Positions 5,827 to 13,622 are shown, counted from the first letter of the stretch. The stretch: DNA of 14,394 bases from Dethiobacter sp. (GCA_018333395.1 JAGXSQ010000161.1:1-14394), one strand, 5' to 3'. A program made the numbers and translations. The notes: a model not told the origin generated them from the letters alone.

Positions 5827-7236
5827 TCAGTGAGAAGTGTTTTTCATGGCATAGATCCACTCTTGGCCGTTATACAAGTCAATCTCGGCGGTGCGGTTGT
5901 ACTCCGGGTGCGTATTATGCTCCAGCACCGTCAGGCGTGAACCGCTGAGTCGGAAGCCAATGCGGGCGTTACGCCTCGTCAGCCCGGCCGACAGGCCGTC
6001 AATAATTTTAAACAGTCGGAGCATAGGCAACAGGTGTCGCGGGAAATCGGCAGGCAGTTCCTCTTCCCGGTGGTGGTGGTAACGAATCAGCGTCACCACG
6101 TTCTGGTGCTTGCTATAGTAGCTCTCGATAATGTCGGCGCTGCGCGCTGCGTGCCGCGTGCTTTCTTCAAAGACTTTGAGCGGGTCTGCTAGCTGCCCCA
6201 CATACAGCACCGGTTGAGACTTGCCCAAGTCATGGAAAATCAGCGACTGTACCAGCGTGTTTTTGTCGATGCCAAGAAGGCTCATGACGCCCTTTTCGTT
6301 TAAGTCTGCCGCTACTTTCAGGGCGTTGACCACATGGAGATACCCGCCGTCTTCAATCACCTCGGTCACTTCAATCATCCCTGTGGCCCGGTCGAAAACA
6401 TCCCGATATTCCGGTGTGTGTTTTAGTTTTTGTTCCACCCTGGAGTCGGGCAGCGTCACAGCAAAGGCCTTGTCCAGCTCGTCCCTGGCTTTGAGCAACT
6501 GAAAATGCAACTCCTTCATTTCCGTAGTCTCCGTAGACGTTTGGAGAACTCCGGCAATCTGTCCGTCAACTATAATCGGCACATTGTTAGTCAGGAAAAC
6601 CTGCCCCTTTTTATTTTGCATCTCCACATTGTAGAGCGGTGCGCCGCTTTCCATCACCTTGCGCACCGCTGAATCAGATGCCCTATATGTTTTTGACTGG
6701 CGGCCAATCATCTGCCTGGCGGTAAGCCCACTCGCCCTTTCGGCCGCCGGGTTGAACTCACGGATGACAAAATCTTTGTCCACCACTACTAAACTCTCTC
6801 GCATGACCTCTATCAGCATCGTCGCCTGCCGGAACTGTTCCAGCATGTCGCGGGTCTCTCTGACTTTGGCTGCCGTAGCGCTCAACACCACCGCCATATC
6901 CACGTACCCTACCAGCACCTCTCCCTCCACTACCGGCAGTTGGCTGACACCATGCTCCGTCAGCATCTTTGCTACCTCCTCCACCGGCGTGTCCGGAAAC
7001 GCCACCAGTAGCCGCGCGCGGGGAACCATCACTTCCGCGGCGCTACAATCGCAACATACATCTGCTACCGCGGCGCACAAATCATGCCCGCAGATCAAAC
7101 CAAGCAGGCGCCCCGACTCATCAACTACCAGCACATGCGCCGTCTCCATGGTCAGCATCTTGCGGGCCACTTCTTTCAGGCGAGCATCCGGCCCAACCAG
7201 AGGAATCTTGGTGATCATAATTTCTTTCGCCAGCAC
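5827..7236 (-). CDS. CBS-CBS-PAS-HD domain signalling protein, 469 aa
   Basis: This cytoplasmic multidomain protein is probably a sensor with a phosphohydrolase-type output. From the GTG start, two CBS domains cover about residues 3-122, a PAS domain about 137-240 (ESLVVVDKDFVIREFNPAAE), and an HD domain about 295-425 with H301, H335-D336 (IFHDLGK), H362 and D413. It lacks the GYP signature of HD-GYP phosphodiesterases. The first CBS domain carries clustered cysteines (C49, C54, C61, C62, C64) that could bind metal or sense redox state. I chose the GTG at 7236 because GGGAGG lies 10 nt upstream and the protein then begins MLAKEIM, as CBS proteins often do. An in-frame ATG at 7260 overlaps the aroE stop and lacks a ribosome site. 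It follows aroE by 16 nt. The substrate is unknown. Confidence 0.85.
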   Translation of the reverse strand: MLAKEIMITKIPLVGPDARLKEVARKMLTMETAHVLVVDESGRLLGLICGHDLCAAVADVCCDCSAAEVMVPRARLLVAFPDTPVEEVAKMLTEHGVSQLPVVEGEVLVGYVDMAVVLSATAAKVRETRDMLEQFRQATMLIEVMRESLVVVDKDFVIREFNPAAERASGLTARQMIGRQSKTYRASDSAVRKVMESGAPLYNVEMQNKKGQVFLTNNVPIIVDGQIAGVLQTSTETTEMKELHFQLLKARDELDKAFAVTLPDSRVEQKLKHTPEYRDVFDRATGMIEVTEVIEDGGYLHVVNALKVAADLNEKGVMSLLGIDKNTLVQSLIFHDLGKSQPVLYVGQLADPLKVFEESTRHAARSADIIESYYSKHQNVVTLIRYHHHREEELPADFPRHLLPMLRLFKIIDGLSAGLTRRNARIGFRLSGSRLTVLEHNTHPEYNRTAEIDLYNGQEWIYAMKNTSH

Positions 7237-7252
7237 AGCTAGACATCCTCCC

Positions 7253-8134
7253 TTATTCATGCCGGAGACAGCATTGCTCCAGTAGCGTCTGCCGCATCAC
7301 ATCCAGCGGCGCCTCACAACCGGTGAAGAGGCTAAATGCTCTGGCCCCCTGGTAGAGCAGCATGCCCAGGCCGTCTAACGACGGGCTGTTTAGTTCCTTG
7401 GCCAAAGCGAGGAAGTCCGACGCACCTTTGCCATAACGCAAGTCAAAGAACAGCGATCCCGCCGCCGGGCGCAGGTCAGCAAGCCACTGTCTGTCCCGGC
7501 GGAAGGACACCGCCACTGTATTTACAACTAGGCGGGCGCCATGGATGGCCTCACGCAACTCCCCGTCCAAAGGCAAAACACGGATACTCGCCGCTCCGCC
7601 ATTCCTGCCAAAGCAGGAATCTTCCCCCAGCGCTAGCGCCCTAGCCAAGGTGCGGTTAAGCAGGATAATTTCCGCCACCCCGGCAGCCAGTAGCCCGGCC
7701 ATAACGGCTCTGGCCGCGCCACCGGCACCGAGTACCACCGCTTTGCCGCCCTGCAGGTCAAGGCAGGAGTCTTGGCGCAACGCATCAAGAAAGCCGGCGA
7801 CATCGGTATTGTAGCCGGTAAGCTTCCCCCCGCTGTTGACAACGGTATTGACGGCTCCGCAGTTAACCGCAGAGTCATCGAGTCGATCTAGGTAAGGAAT
7901 GACCGCTTCCTTATGGGGCACAGTAACATTGACCCCGGTTAGATGAAGAGCACGGACGGCTGCTACTGCCGCCGGCAAATTGTTCGGCAAGACGTGAAAC
8001 GGGACATACGCATAAGGGATGTCAAGGTGTACAAAAGCAGCGTTGTGCATAGCCGGCGACAGGGAATGAGCCACCGGGTCACCAAAGATGCCGATAATTT
8101 TCGTCTCTCCGCTAATCTTGAGCAACGCTTGCAC
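7253..8134 (-). CDS. aroE: Shikimate dehydrogenase AroE, 293 aa
   Basis: AroE reduces 3-dehydroshikimate to shikimate with NADPH in the chorismate pathway. Substrate-binding residues are in place: SLS (24-26), the catalytic Lys in VPHK (K75), NT at 96-97, the catalytic Asp in GYNTDVAGF (D111) and Gln in YQGARAF (Q262). The NADP site is LGAGGAARAV with NRT at 160-162. Two points are unusual. The common NTTPxGM segment reads NTVAVSF, and the following D-x-V/R-Y-x-P reads DLRYGKGAS. Residues 172-178 (DSCFGRN) are encoded by a palindrome and look like a small insertion. The start is a GTG with GAGG 9 nt upstream, 22 nt after yqeG. It probably shares the yqeG promoter. The fold and catalytic pair support normal function. 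Confidence 0.95.
   Translation of the reverse strand: MQALLKISGETKIIGIFGDPVAHSLSPAMHNAAFVHLDIPYAYVPFHVLPNNLPAAVAAVRALHLTGVNVTVPHKEAVIPYLDRLDDSAVNCGAVNTVVNSGGKLTGYNTDVAGFLDALRQDSCLDLQGGKAVVLGAGGAARAVMAGLLAAGVAEIILLNRTLARALALGEDSCFGRNGGAASIRVLPLDGELREAIHGARLVVNTVAVSFRRDRQWLADLRPAAGSLFFDLRYGKGASDFLALAKELNSPSLDGLGMLLYQGARAFSLFTGCEAPLDVMRQTLLEQCCLRHE
7601..7620. repeat. Perfect 8-bp inverted repeat in frame in aroE
   Basis: ATTCCTGC and GCAGGAAT flank the 4-nt spacer CAAA. The form resembles widespread bacterial palindromic repeats of the ATTCCCGC...GCGGGAAT type. It encodes DSCFGRN in a loop after the NADP-binding NRT motif, where AroE proteins vary in length. Only one convincing copy is in the window. 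Confidence 0.55.
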
Positions 8135-8156
8135 CTCTATTGTCCTCGACCTCTTT

Positions 8157-8645
8157 TTAATCGATGCCGCGCATCAATAAACGCTCCAGCAAGCGCATCA
8201 TCTTGGTACCAACGAACTCTTTGTCACAAAGCGGGGTGACTAGGATGGTATACATACCGCTACGGTTGCCGCCTAGGATGTCAGTCAGCAGCTGATCACC
8301 GATGACGCATACCTGACCGGGAGCAAGGCCAAAGCGGTCAGCAATGCCGAGAAAAGGGCGACGGCGCGGTTTGACAGCCCGGGCCACGGCAATAACGCCC
8401 ATCAGTGTGGACATCACTTCCACGCGCGACGAAAAATTATTTGAAACGATGGCCAGCTGCAGTCCCGCCTCCCGGAGTTTGCACAGCCATTCCTGCAGAC
8501 CTTCGTCTACTTCCGACATGTTCCAGGGAACCAGGGTGTTGTCCAGGTCGGCAATTACCGCACTGATTCCCTGGCCCCGGAGAGCAAGCAGATCTATGTC
8601 GTAGATAGACCCGACGATTTGGTCGGGCCGGAGTATTTTCGGCAT
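8157..8645 (-). CDS. yqeG: YqeG-family HAD phosphatase, 162 aa
   Basis: This belongs to the HAD superfamily, subfamily IIIA, YqeG type. The DxDxT motif is ADLDNTLV (nucleophile D33, acid/base D35), motif II is VSNN (S68), motif III is K92 in VKPRRRP, and motif IV is GDQLLTDILGGNR with D117 and D122. The family has been linked to phosphatidylglycerophosphate phosphatase (GEP4-like) activity in some members; the substrate here is not shown. Length is typical. The ATG at 8645 has GAGGTG 4 nt upstream and lies about 30 nt after a strong -10 box. It is the first gene of a yqeG-aroE-HD transcript. Confidence 0.93.
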   Translation of the reverse strand: MPKILRPDQIVGSIYDIDLLALRGQGISAVIADLDNTLVPWNMSEVDEGLQEWLCKLREAGLQLAIVSNNFSSRVEVMSTLMGVIAVARAVKPRRRPFLGIADRFGLAPGQVCVIGDQLLTDILGGNRSGMYTILVTPLCDKEFVGTKMMRLLERLLMRGID

Positions 8646-8675
8646 GGTTCACCTCACAGTAACACACTGCATGTC

Positions 8676-8704
8676 ATTATAGCACACGGCACAAGCGACG
8701 GGAA
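8676..8704 (-). promoter_or_regulatory. Extended -10 promoter of yqeG-aroE-HD
   Basis: A perfect TATAAT (8676-8681) is preceded by TGC, giving an extended -10 box. The -35 region at 17 bp is a weak TTCCCG. The expected start of transcription is near 8669, about 25 nt before the yqeG ATG. The rest of the 8646-8873 interval must also hold the plus-strand promoter of the divergent response regulator, which I could not identify. Confidence 0.7.
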
Positions 8705-8873
8705 CCCCCTAAAAACAACACTTTCGCTATGTTCGCCACTGGTCAGCATACTTTACTTCATTATACCTTAAGGCGCGCGGCAAAAAAAGTTATTTTTGGT
8801 CAGAAAACAGCAGGAACTAAGGGACTGATGCAGAAAGAAGCAGGAAAAGAACGGCCTGACGCGGGAGGTATCA

Positions 8874-9734
8874 ATGATGCTCTGCTCCAAGAGCAAGATC
8901 GTGATTGTGGACGACTCTCCCCTGTTTCGCACCTATCTAAAGGGCCTACTGGCTAGCCAGTACGACTTGGAACTGATTGAAATCAACACTGCCCAAGAAC
9001 TTCATTCCTACCTCAGAAATGCTAACATCCAGGATATCGCCTTGGTGCTGCTGGATCTGAACCTGCCGGACGGTAACGGCATAGAGGTCATCCAAAAAAT
9101 GAAAGAGAGCCCGGCTACCCGCGACTTGGCCGTTATCATTGTCAGTACCTACATCGACAAAGACACAGCGCTGCTGGCCATCAAAACGGGCGCCCAGGAT
9201 CTGGTCGTCAAGCCTTTTAAAGCCGAGGAACTCCTAGAGAGCATTGACAAGCTATTTTCCTCCGCACCGCTTGTCCAGCAGATTTACCTGCGCGACCAGA
9301 AAGAGGTCAAGGACTACTACCAGCAGATTAACACAGAAATCAAACGGGCCAGACGCGCCAACTACCAGCTGACGTTGCTCATGACAGGCTTTTTCCGTAA
9401 TGGCTCTCTCGATTCCCCGACTCGCGGTGATGACTGCCGCCAAAATATTGCTCTCGGCAGCGCGTTTCTGCAACTTCTGCGGGAAAGCCTACGGGAAACC
9501 GATTCTGTCTTCTCTCTCTCGACCCACGAGTACCTGCTGATCCTGCCCTTTACCTCCGCTCAAGGGACAGCCACTGTTCTGGAGAATATGGAGCAGTCTT
9601 TTGCCAAAACGCTGCAGCACAAAGGCTGTGTCGCCATGAAGATGCTGACTGCGATGGTATCTTATCCCTCTGATGGAGGAGACTTCCGGGAAATAATCGC
9701 CAAACTGGAAGCGCGGTACAAAGAACAGCTGTAA
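8874..9734 (+). CDS. Response regulator: receiver plus degenerate GGDEF-like domain, 286 aa
   Basis: The receiver domain covers about residues 8-127, with acidic pair D13-D14, phospho-acceptor D61 (LLDLNLPDG), S91 and K113 (VKPF). The C-terminal part (about 150-286) follows the GGDEF fold by its flanking motifs: KRARRANYQLTLLM, then LRETDSVFSLSTHEYLLILP, then YPSDGGDFREIIAKLEARY. The GGDEF signature itself is replaced by STHEY, so it should not make cyclic-di-GMP and may bind a nucleotide or act only as a protein-interaction domain. GGGAGG precedes two consecutive ATGs at 8874 and 8877; either may be used. It is the only plus-strand gene, divergent from yqeG, and ends 6 bp from the end of sigK. 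No partner kinase is in view. Confidence 0.9.
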   Translation: MMLCSKSKIVIVDDSPLFRTYLKGLLASQYDLELIEINTAQELHSYLRNANIQDIALVLLDLNLPDGNGIEVIQKMKESPATRDLAVIIVSTYIDKDTALLAIKTGAQDLVVKPFKAEELLESIDKLFSSAPLVQQIYLRDQKEVKDYYQQINTEIKRARRANYQLTLLMTGFFRNGSLDSPTRGDDCRQNIALGSAFLQLLRESLRETDSVFSLSTHEYLLILPFTSAQGTATVLENMEQSFAKTLQHKGCVAMKMLTAMVSYPSDGGDFREIIAKLEARYKEQL

Positions 9735-9740
9735 GTAGGC

Positions 9741-10475
9741 TCAGTATTTTTCCGGCCCAAATTCCCCGGCGATTTTGGCCAGCACTTTTTTTTCAATGCG
9801 GGAAACGTAGGAGCGGGAGATGCCGAGTGTGCCGGCAATTTCTTTTTGCGTCTTGCGTCCACCAGCAGGTAGGCCAAAGCGCATGGCCAGCACTTGGCGT
9901 TCGCGGGCCTGCAGCCGCTTGATAATCGCATAAAGCTTGGCTTCAGCCATTTTTTTGTGGACTTCTTCCAGTACGTGCTCGGCATCTGTGCCGAGGATAT
10001 CCAGAAGCGAGATTTCGTTGCCTTCCCTGTCTTTGCCGATGGGGTCATGGAGCAAGACCTCGTTTCTGCGCTTGGAGGTGGCCCGGATGTGCATGAGGAT
10101 CTCATTTTCAATGCAGCGTGCGGCAAAAGTAGCCAGGCGAGCACCCTTGTGCCGGTCAAAAGAGTCAATGGCTTTAATCAGGCCGACGGTGCCGATGGAG
10201 ATGAGGTCCTCTTGGTCTTCGTTGGTGTTGTCATACTTCTTGATGACGTGGGCCACTAGGCGCAGGTTCCGCTCGATAAGTACCGCTCTCGCCTCGTCGT
10301 CCCCCGTGGCTAGTCTGCCAAGATAGTCTTTTTCTTCCTGCGGAGAAAGCGGCTGCGGGAAGGAATTATTGTTCAGGTAGGAAACGAGTAGGAGCATTTC
10401 TTTGACGACCGCCGCCACAACGGTAACGAGCACCAGCAAAAAGTACACCCCCCCGGCATAAAGTAACTCGTACAT
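9741..10475 (-). CDS. sigK: Sporulation sigma factor, pro-sigma-K, 244 aa
   Basis: This is the late mother-cell sigma factor of sporulation. It closely resembles Bacillus subtilis pro-sigma-K: LVSY followed by NNNSFPQPLS, EDLISIGTVGLIKAIDSF (region 2), LHDPIGKDREGNEISLLDIL, and the region 4 helix-turn-helix TQKEIAGTLGISRSYVSRIE. A hydrophobic pro-sequence precedes the conserved cleavage site LVS|Y (after residue 32), so activation by SpoIVFB-type proteolysis is expected. The gene is uninterrupted, with no skin-like element. The start is uncertain. The ATG at 10475 has no Shine-Dalgarno and lies in the loop of a strong hairpin. In-frame TTG at 10439 or GTG at 10433 would give a pro-sequence closer in length to the B. 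subtilis one. It follows the penicillin-binding protein gene by 56 nt. Confidence 0.95.
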   Translation of the reverse strand: MYELLYAGGVYFLLVLVTVVAAVVKEMLLLVSYLNNNSFPQPLSPQEEKDYLGRLATGDDEARAVLIERNLRLVAHVIKKYDNTNEDQEDLISIGTVGLIKAIDSFDRHKGARLATFAARCIENEILMHIRATSKRRNEVLLHDPIGKDREGNEISLLDILGTDAEHVLEEVHKKMAEAKLYAIIKRLQARERQVLAMRFGLPAGGRKTQKEIAGTLGISRSYVSRIEKKVLAKIAGEFGPEKY

Positions 10476-10498
10476 AATATGCTGGGGGGGTAGTTTTT
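10447..10498. terminator. G/C hairpin over the sigK start, terminator-like on both strands
   Basis: Seven C's at 10448-10454 pair with seven G's at 10484-10490. The stem continues inward through GGCATA and TATGCT and outward by one A-T pair, giving about 14 pairs around a 17-nt loop. On the plus strand TAGTTTTT follows. On the minus strand TGTACTTTTT follows. It could end the mltG-PBP transcript or attenuate sigK from the minus strand, or end plus-strand transcription that comes from the response regulator gene through sigK. On the minus strand one pair is an A-C mismatch, so the plus-strand RNA hairpin is the stronger. Confidence 0.6.
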
Positions 10499-10531
10499 GT
10501 GTCCTCTTTTTCGCATTGTCAAACCCCTAGC

Positions 10532-12187
10532 CTAACGTGCCAGCGTCTCCTCGGCTACCAGGCGGAAGAGAGCGGCGGCGGTGAGGTCCCGGCGCTTTTC
10601 CACAAAGACGACGATGACGAGCGGCTTGTCTCCCGCTGTCAGGCCGGCAAACCAGGAGTAGGTGGGGATATCAGCGCGGCCAGTCTGGGCTGTTCCAGAT
10701 TTTCCGGCGGTGTCCAGGCGCAGACTGTAGGCCTCACGGGCCGTGCCGGTGAGGACTACCTGTTCCAGCATGGACCGCAGTTGCCGTGCAGTACTTGGGG
10801 AGATAACACGCTGACCGCGCTCGCTGTGATAGCGGCGGACGATAGCGCCCTGCCTGTCGGTGACAGCCTGGACAAGGCGGGGAGAAACGTCCCCTCCGTT
10901 GCCCGCCACGACAGCCAGCAGGCGCGCCAGTTGCAGCGGCGTAGCGGCTACCAGTCCCTGGCCGAGGGAAGTGTTGGCTAGATCCCCAAGATAGGGGAGC
11001 TCGGCCAGAGTAGGCAACCGGCCGGGCGACTCGCCGGGCAGCAGGAGATTAGCCGTACGCCCGAAGCCAAAGCGGCTGGCAAAATCGAGCACCGTCTCCC
11101 GCCCCAAGCGCTGGGCCAGTCGGATGAAATAGGCGTTGCAGGAGACGGCCAGCGCTTTTTTCATGTCCACCTCGCCGTGGGGCCGGCTACCATAGCAGGA
11201 GAAGGAGCGGTCACCAACCTGCAGTGTGCCAGTACAAAAAAAGCTCTCCTCGGGCAGGCGTTGCTCCAGCGCAGCCGCTGCCAGGACGACCTTAAAGACC
11301 GAACCGGGCGGGTAAGCGGCGATAGCTTTATTGACAAAGGGTGCGTAGCGGTTTTCCGTGAGCTTGGCAAATTCTTCTGGACTGACGCCGCTATGCAACG
11401 ACGCCTGGTCAAAGGCGGGAAAGGAAGCAAGCGCTAGGATGTCGCCGTTTTGCGGCTCAAGGACGACAATGGCGCCGCTGGTCAGGTGGCGGTAGCCGAG
11501 GCGCTCCACAGTAGCCTGCAGGCGACTGTCCAGAGTAGTGAGGACGCTATACGGGCGGCGGGGATTTATTTCCTGCCAATGTCGCAGGCCAACCCCGGGG
11601 ATAAGCAGGCCTCGACCGTCTATGACGGCGGCCAGCGCCTGGGGACGGCCAGCCATCTCCTCGTGGAAAAATTGTTCGAGCCCACCCTGCGGACTGTAGC
11701 TAAGCTCACGGTAGCGCGGGCGGCGGCTGACCTGCTCCCGGCGCTGGACATACCCGGTAACATGCGGAGCCAGTGCCCGCGGCCCGTAGCGTACCTCTTG
11801 AGAAAGCGCCGCCATCCCGGCGTCCCCGCCCGCCAGCAAGCCGCGGATGGCGACCGGAGAAAGGTCGCGCACGACCTGCACAGCTTTTTCTGGCGCCGTG
11901 CCGACTGGCACCAGCGCCAGCTTTGTTTCCTCGTCGAGGACAGGCGTAAAGGCAACCAGCACCGTTTCAAAGCGCGTGTCGAGCAGAGAACGGCCGTGTC
12001 GGTCAAGTATCTGGCCGCGGCCGGTGGTGTAGACATGACGGAGCGAACGCTGGAGGACGACGGCTTTGGCCAGTTCCGGCCCCTTGATTACCTGCAGCCA
12101 AAAAAGGCGGCCCAGAAGAAAAAGTCCGGCCACCTGAACAAGGAAAAGTAAAACAATGATTCTTTTTTGCCGTTGTTGCCGGCGCAT
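10532..12187 (-). CDS. Class B penicillin-binding protein (transpeptidase), 551 aa
   Basis: This is a membrane-anchored DD-transpeptidase that cross-links peptidoglycan outside the cell. One N-terminal membrane segment (about residues 9-30) is followed by a dimerisation/pedestal domain with GRGQILDRHG, then the transpeptidase domain. The active site has SVFK (S296, K299), SCN (349-351) and KSGTAQTG (496-503). There are no PASTA repeats and no glycosyltransferase domain. It is shorter than many PBP2 or SpoVD proteins. I chose the ATG at 12187, with GGGGTG upstream; a TTG one codon earlier is the other option. The position between mltG and sigK suggests a role in elongation or spore wall synthesis, but this is inferred from context. 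A specific name (pbpA, spoVD, mrdA) cannot be assigned. Confidence 0.93.
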   Translation of the reverse strand: MRRQQRQKRIIVLLFLVQVAGLFLLGRLFWLQVIKGPELAKAVVLQRSLRHVYTTGRGQILDRHGRSLLDTRFETVLVAFTPVLDEETKLALVPVGTAPEKAVQVVRDLSPVAIRGLLAGGDAGMAALSQEVRYGPRALAPHVTGYVQRREQVSRRPRYRELSYSPQGGLEQFFHEEMAGRPQALAAVIDGRGLLIPGVGLRHWQEINPRRPYSVLTTLDSRLQATVERLGYRHLTSGAIVVLEPQNGDILALASFPAFDQASLHSGVSPEEFAKLTENRYAPFVNKAIAAYPPGSVFKVVLAAAALEQRLPEESFFCTGTLQVGDRSFSCYGSRPHGEVDMKKALAVSCNAYFIRLAQRLGRETVLDFASRFGFGRTANLLLPGESPGRLPTLAELPYLGDLANTSLGQGLVAATPLQLARLLAVVAGNGGDVSPRLVQAVTDRQGAIVRRYHSERGQRVISPSTARQLRSMLEQVVLTGTAREAYSLRLDTAGKSGTAQTGRADIPTYSWFAGLTAGDKPLVIVVFVEKRRDLTAAALFRLVAEETLAR

Positions 12188-12248
12188 CAAAACACCCCGC
12201 GGGAATTTTACTGCTATTTTTCCCGTCAGGGTGATTTTTCATACACGT

Positions 12249-13298
12249 TTATGGATTTCTCTGGCCGCGCCTGGCACGTGCTCTGCGAATGTTCTCCGTA
12301 TGCTCGCCAAAGGTTTTGGCAAAGTAGTGGCCGCCGCTGCCGTCTTCCCTAGCTACATAGTAAAGGTAGTCTTCGTCTGCCGGGTAGAGCGCAGCTAGGA
12401 GAGCAGCGCGGCCGGGAGAGGCAATCGGCCCGGGCGGGAGGCCGGCCACCCGGTAGGTGTTGAACGGCGAGTCCACTTCCAGGTCGCGATACAGAACTAT
12501 CTCCTGATGACGGGCTAAAGCGTAAAGGACGGTGGCATCCACCTGGAGAGGCATGCGCGTACGTAGGCGGTTATGAAGTACGGCAGATACCAGTTCTCTT
12601 TCCGCCGGCACCCGGACTTCCCGCTCGATAAGCGAAGCCAAGGTAATAATCTGATGCACGTCAAAGTCAAGCTGCTGGGCACGTTGGCGCAAATCTTCGT
12701 CAAAAACATCCATCAGGCGCTGCTGCAGGCGGTTGATGACCGCCTCGGCTGAGGTTTGCGCGTCAAACTCGTAAGTATCAGGGAAAAGAAAGCCTTCCAG
12801 AGCATGGCGCTGACCGGGAAGTTGCCGTCCGAGCACCGGGACGGCAGCAGCGGCTGCAGACATGAAGTCAGCCTCGTTCAACAAGCCTGCTTCGGCCAGG
12901 ACGGCAGCGATTTGTTCCAGAGTCAGGCCTTCGGGGATAGTAACGGTGACGGTGGGACGAAAGACTTCGCCTGCAGCCAGTGCCTGCAGGAGCTCAGCAG
13001 AGGTCATGCCGCGCCGGAACTGGTAAGTACCGGCCTGCAGTTCCTGGTCCAGTCCTCGATACATAGCGTAATAACGAAAAAGCAGGGCGCTGCGCACTAG
13101 GCCCGCCTCCTGCAAAACCTCAGCGACGTCCTTGGAAGAAGCGCCGGGAGAAATAGTCACCAGTACCGGAGCACTAGTAGCAGCCGGTATCTCCGGCGGT
13201 AAAAGCAACATATGCATTTGCAGAGATAAAAAGCCAACCCCTACACCCAAGAAAATGGCCAGACCTCCCAGGAATCGTAGCGGTACGCGTGTCCTCAT
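12249..13298 (-). CDS. mltG: Endolytic murein transglycosylase MltG (YceG-like), 349 aa
   Basis: MltG cuts nascent glycan strands at the outer face of the membrane and helps set their length. One membrane segment (about residues 8-31) anchors a LysM-like subdomain and the YceG catalytic domain. Signature stretches are LEGFLFPDTY (167-176), ASLIEREV (221-228) with the catalytic Glu at 225, NRL...MPLQVDATVLYA (243-260), and FNTYRVAGLPPGPIASPG (279-296). Length is typical. The ATG at 13298 has GGAGGT 5 nt upstream. It lies 15 nt after the DUF1292 gene and 61 nt before the penicillin-binding protein gene, with which it is probably cotranscribed and shares a peptidoglycan substrate. Confidence 0.96.
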   Translation of the reverse strand: MRTRVPLRFLGGLAIFLGVGVGFLSLQMHMLLLPPEIPAATSAPVLVTISPGASSKDVAEVLQEAGLVRSALLFRYYAMYRGLDQELQAGTYQFRRGMTSAELLQALAAGEVFRPTVTVTIPEGLTLEQIAAVLAEAGLLNEADFMSAAAAAVPVLGRQLPGQRHALEGFLFPDTYEFDAQTSAEAVINRLQQRLMDVFDEDLRQRAQQLDFDVHQIITLASLIEREVRVPAERELVSAVLHNRLRTRMPLQVDATVLYALARHQEIVLYRDLEVDSPFNTYRVAGLPPGPIASPGRAALLAALYPADEDYLYYVAREDGSGGHYFAKTFGEHTENIRRARARRGQRNP

Positions 13299-13313
13299 CT
13301 TTTACCTCCGCTA

Positions 13314-13622
13314 CTACTGTTCCGTCTCTTCCTCGTCTTCATCGGCCCAGACGTCGGCATTGCCTTCTTCCCAGGCAACTGCCACAGACTGCCATTCCGC
13401 TTCGTCATCAACGACCAGCAGTGCCAATTCTTCACCGTCAGGCACCAGGCGGAAAATAACGACTTCCTGCTCTTCCGCCTCTTGGTCAGGCAGTTCCTCT
13501 GCGTCAACCGGGATGAGAACAGCGTAGTCCTGCCCGTTGAGTTTTAGCATATCGAGCACCATAAAATGGTGTTCCTGCCCTTCTTCGTCTACCAGCGTAA
13601 TCAGGTCTTCTTGTTGTGACAT
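13314..13622 (-). CDS. DUF1292 (YrzB-like) acidic protein, 102 aa
   Basis: This is a small, very acidic cytoplasmic protein of the DUF1292 family, found next to ruvX and mltG in many Firmicutes; its function is unknown. The family core is ITLVDEEGQEHHFMVLDML, then YAVLIPVD, then VVIFRLVPDGEEL, and the C-terminus is rich in Glu and Asp. I chose the ATG at 13622, which has TGAGGA 8 nt upstream and gives the usual MSxxxD...VDEEG opening. Upstream in-frame starts (ATG at 13637, TTG at 13670) are possible. It begins about 50 nt after ruvX. Confidence 0.9.
   Translation of the reverse strand: MSQQEDLITLVDEEGQEHHFMVLDMLKLNGQDYAVLIPVDAEELPDQEAEEQEVVIFRLVPDGEELALLVVDDEAEWQSVAVAWEEGNADVWADEDEEETEQ

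Noticed and set aside
10494..10522. TTGACA at 10517-10522 (minus strand) as a sigma-A promoter of sigK
   Set aside because: The -35 box is perfect, but no acceptable -10 box lies 16-18 bp downstream (the sequence there is CAAAAAC), and sigK is expected to depend on a sporulation sigma factor.
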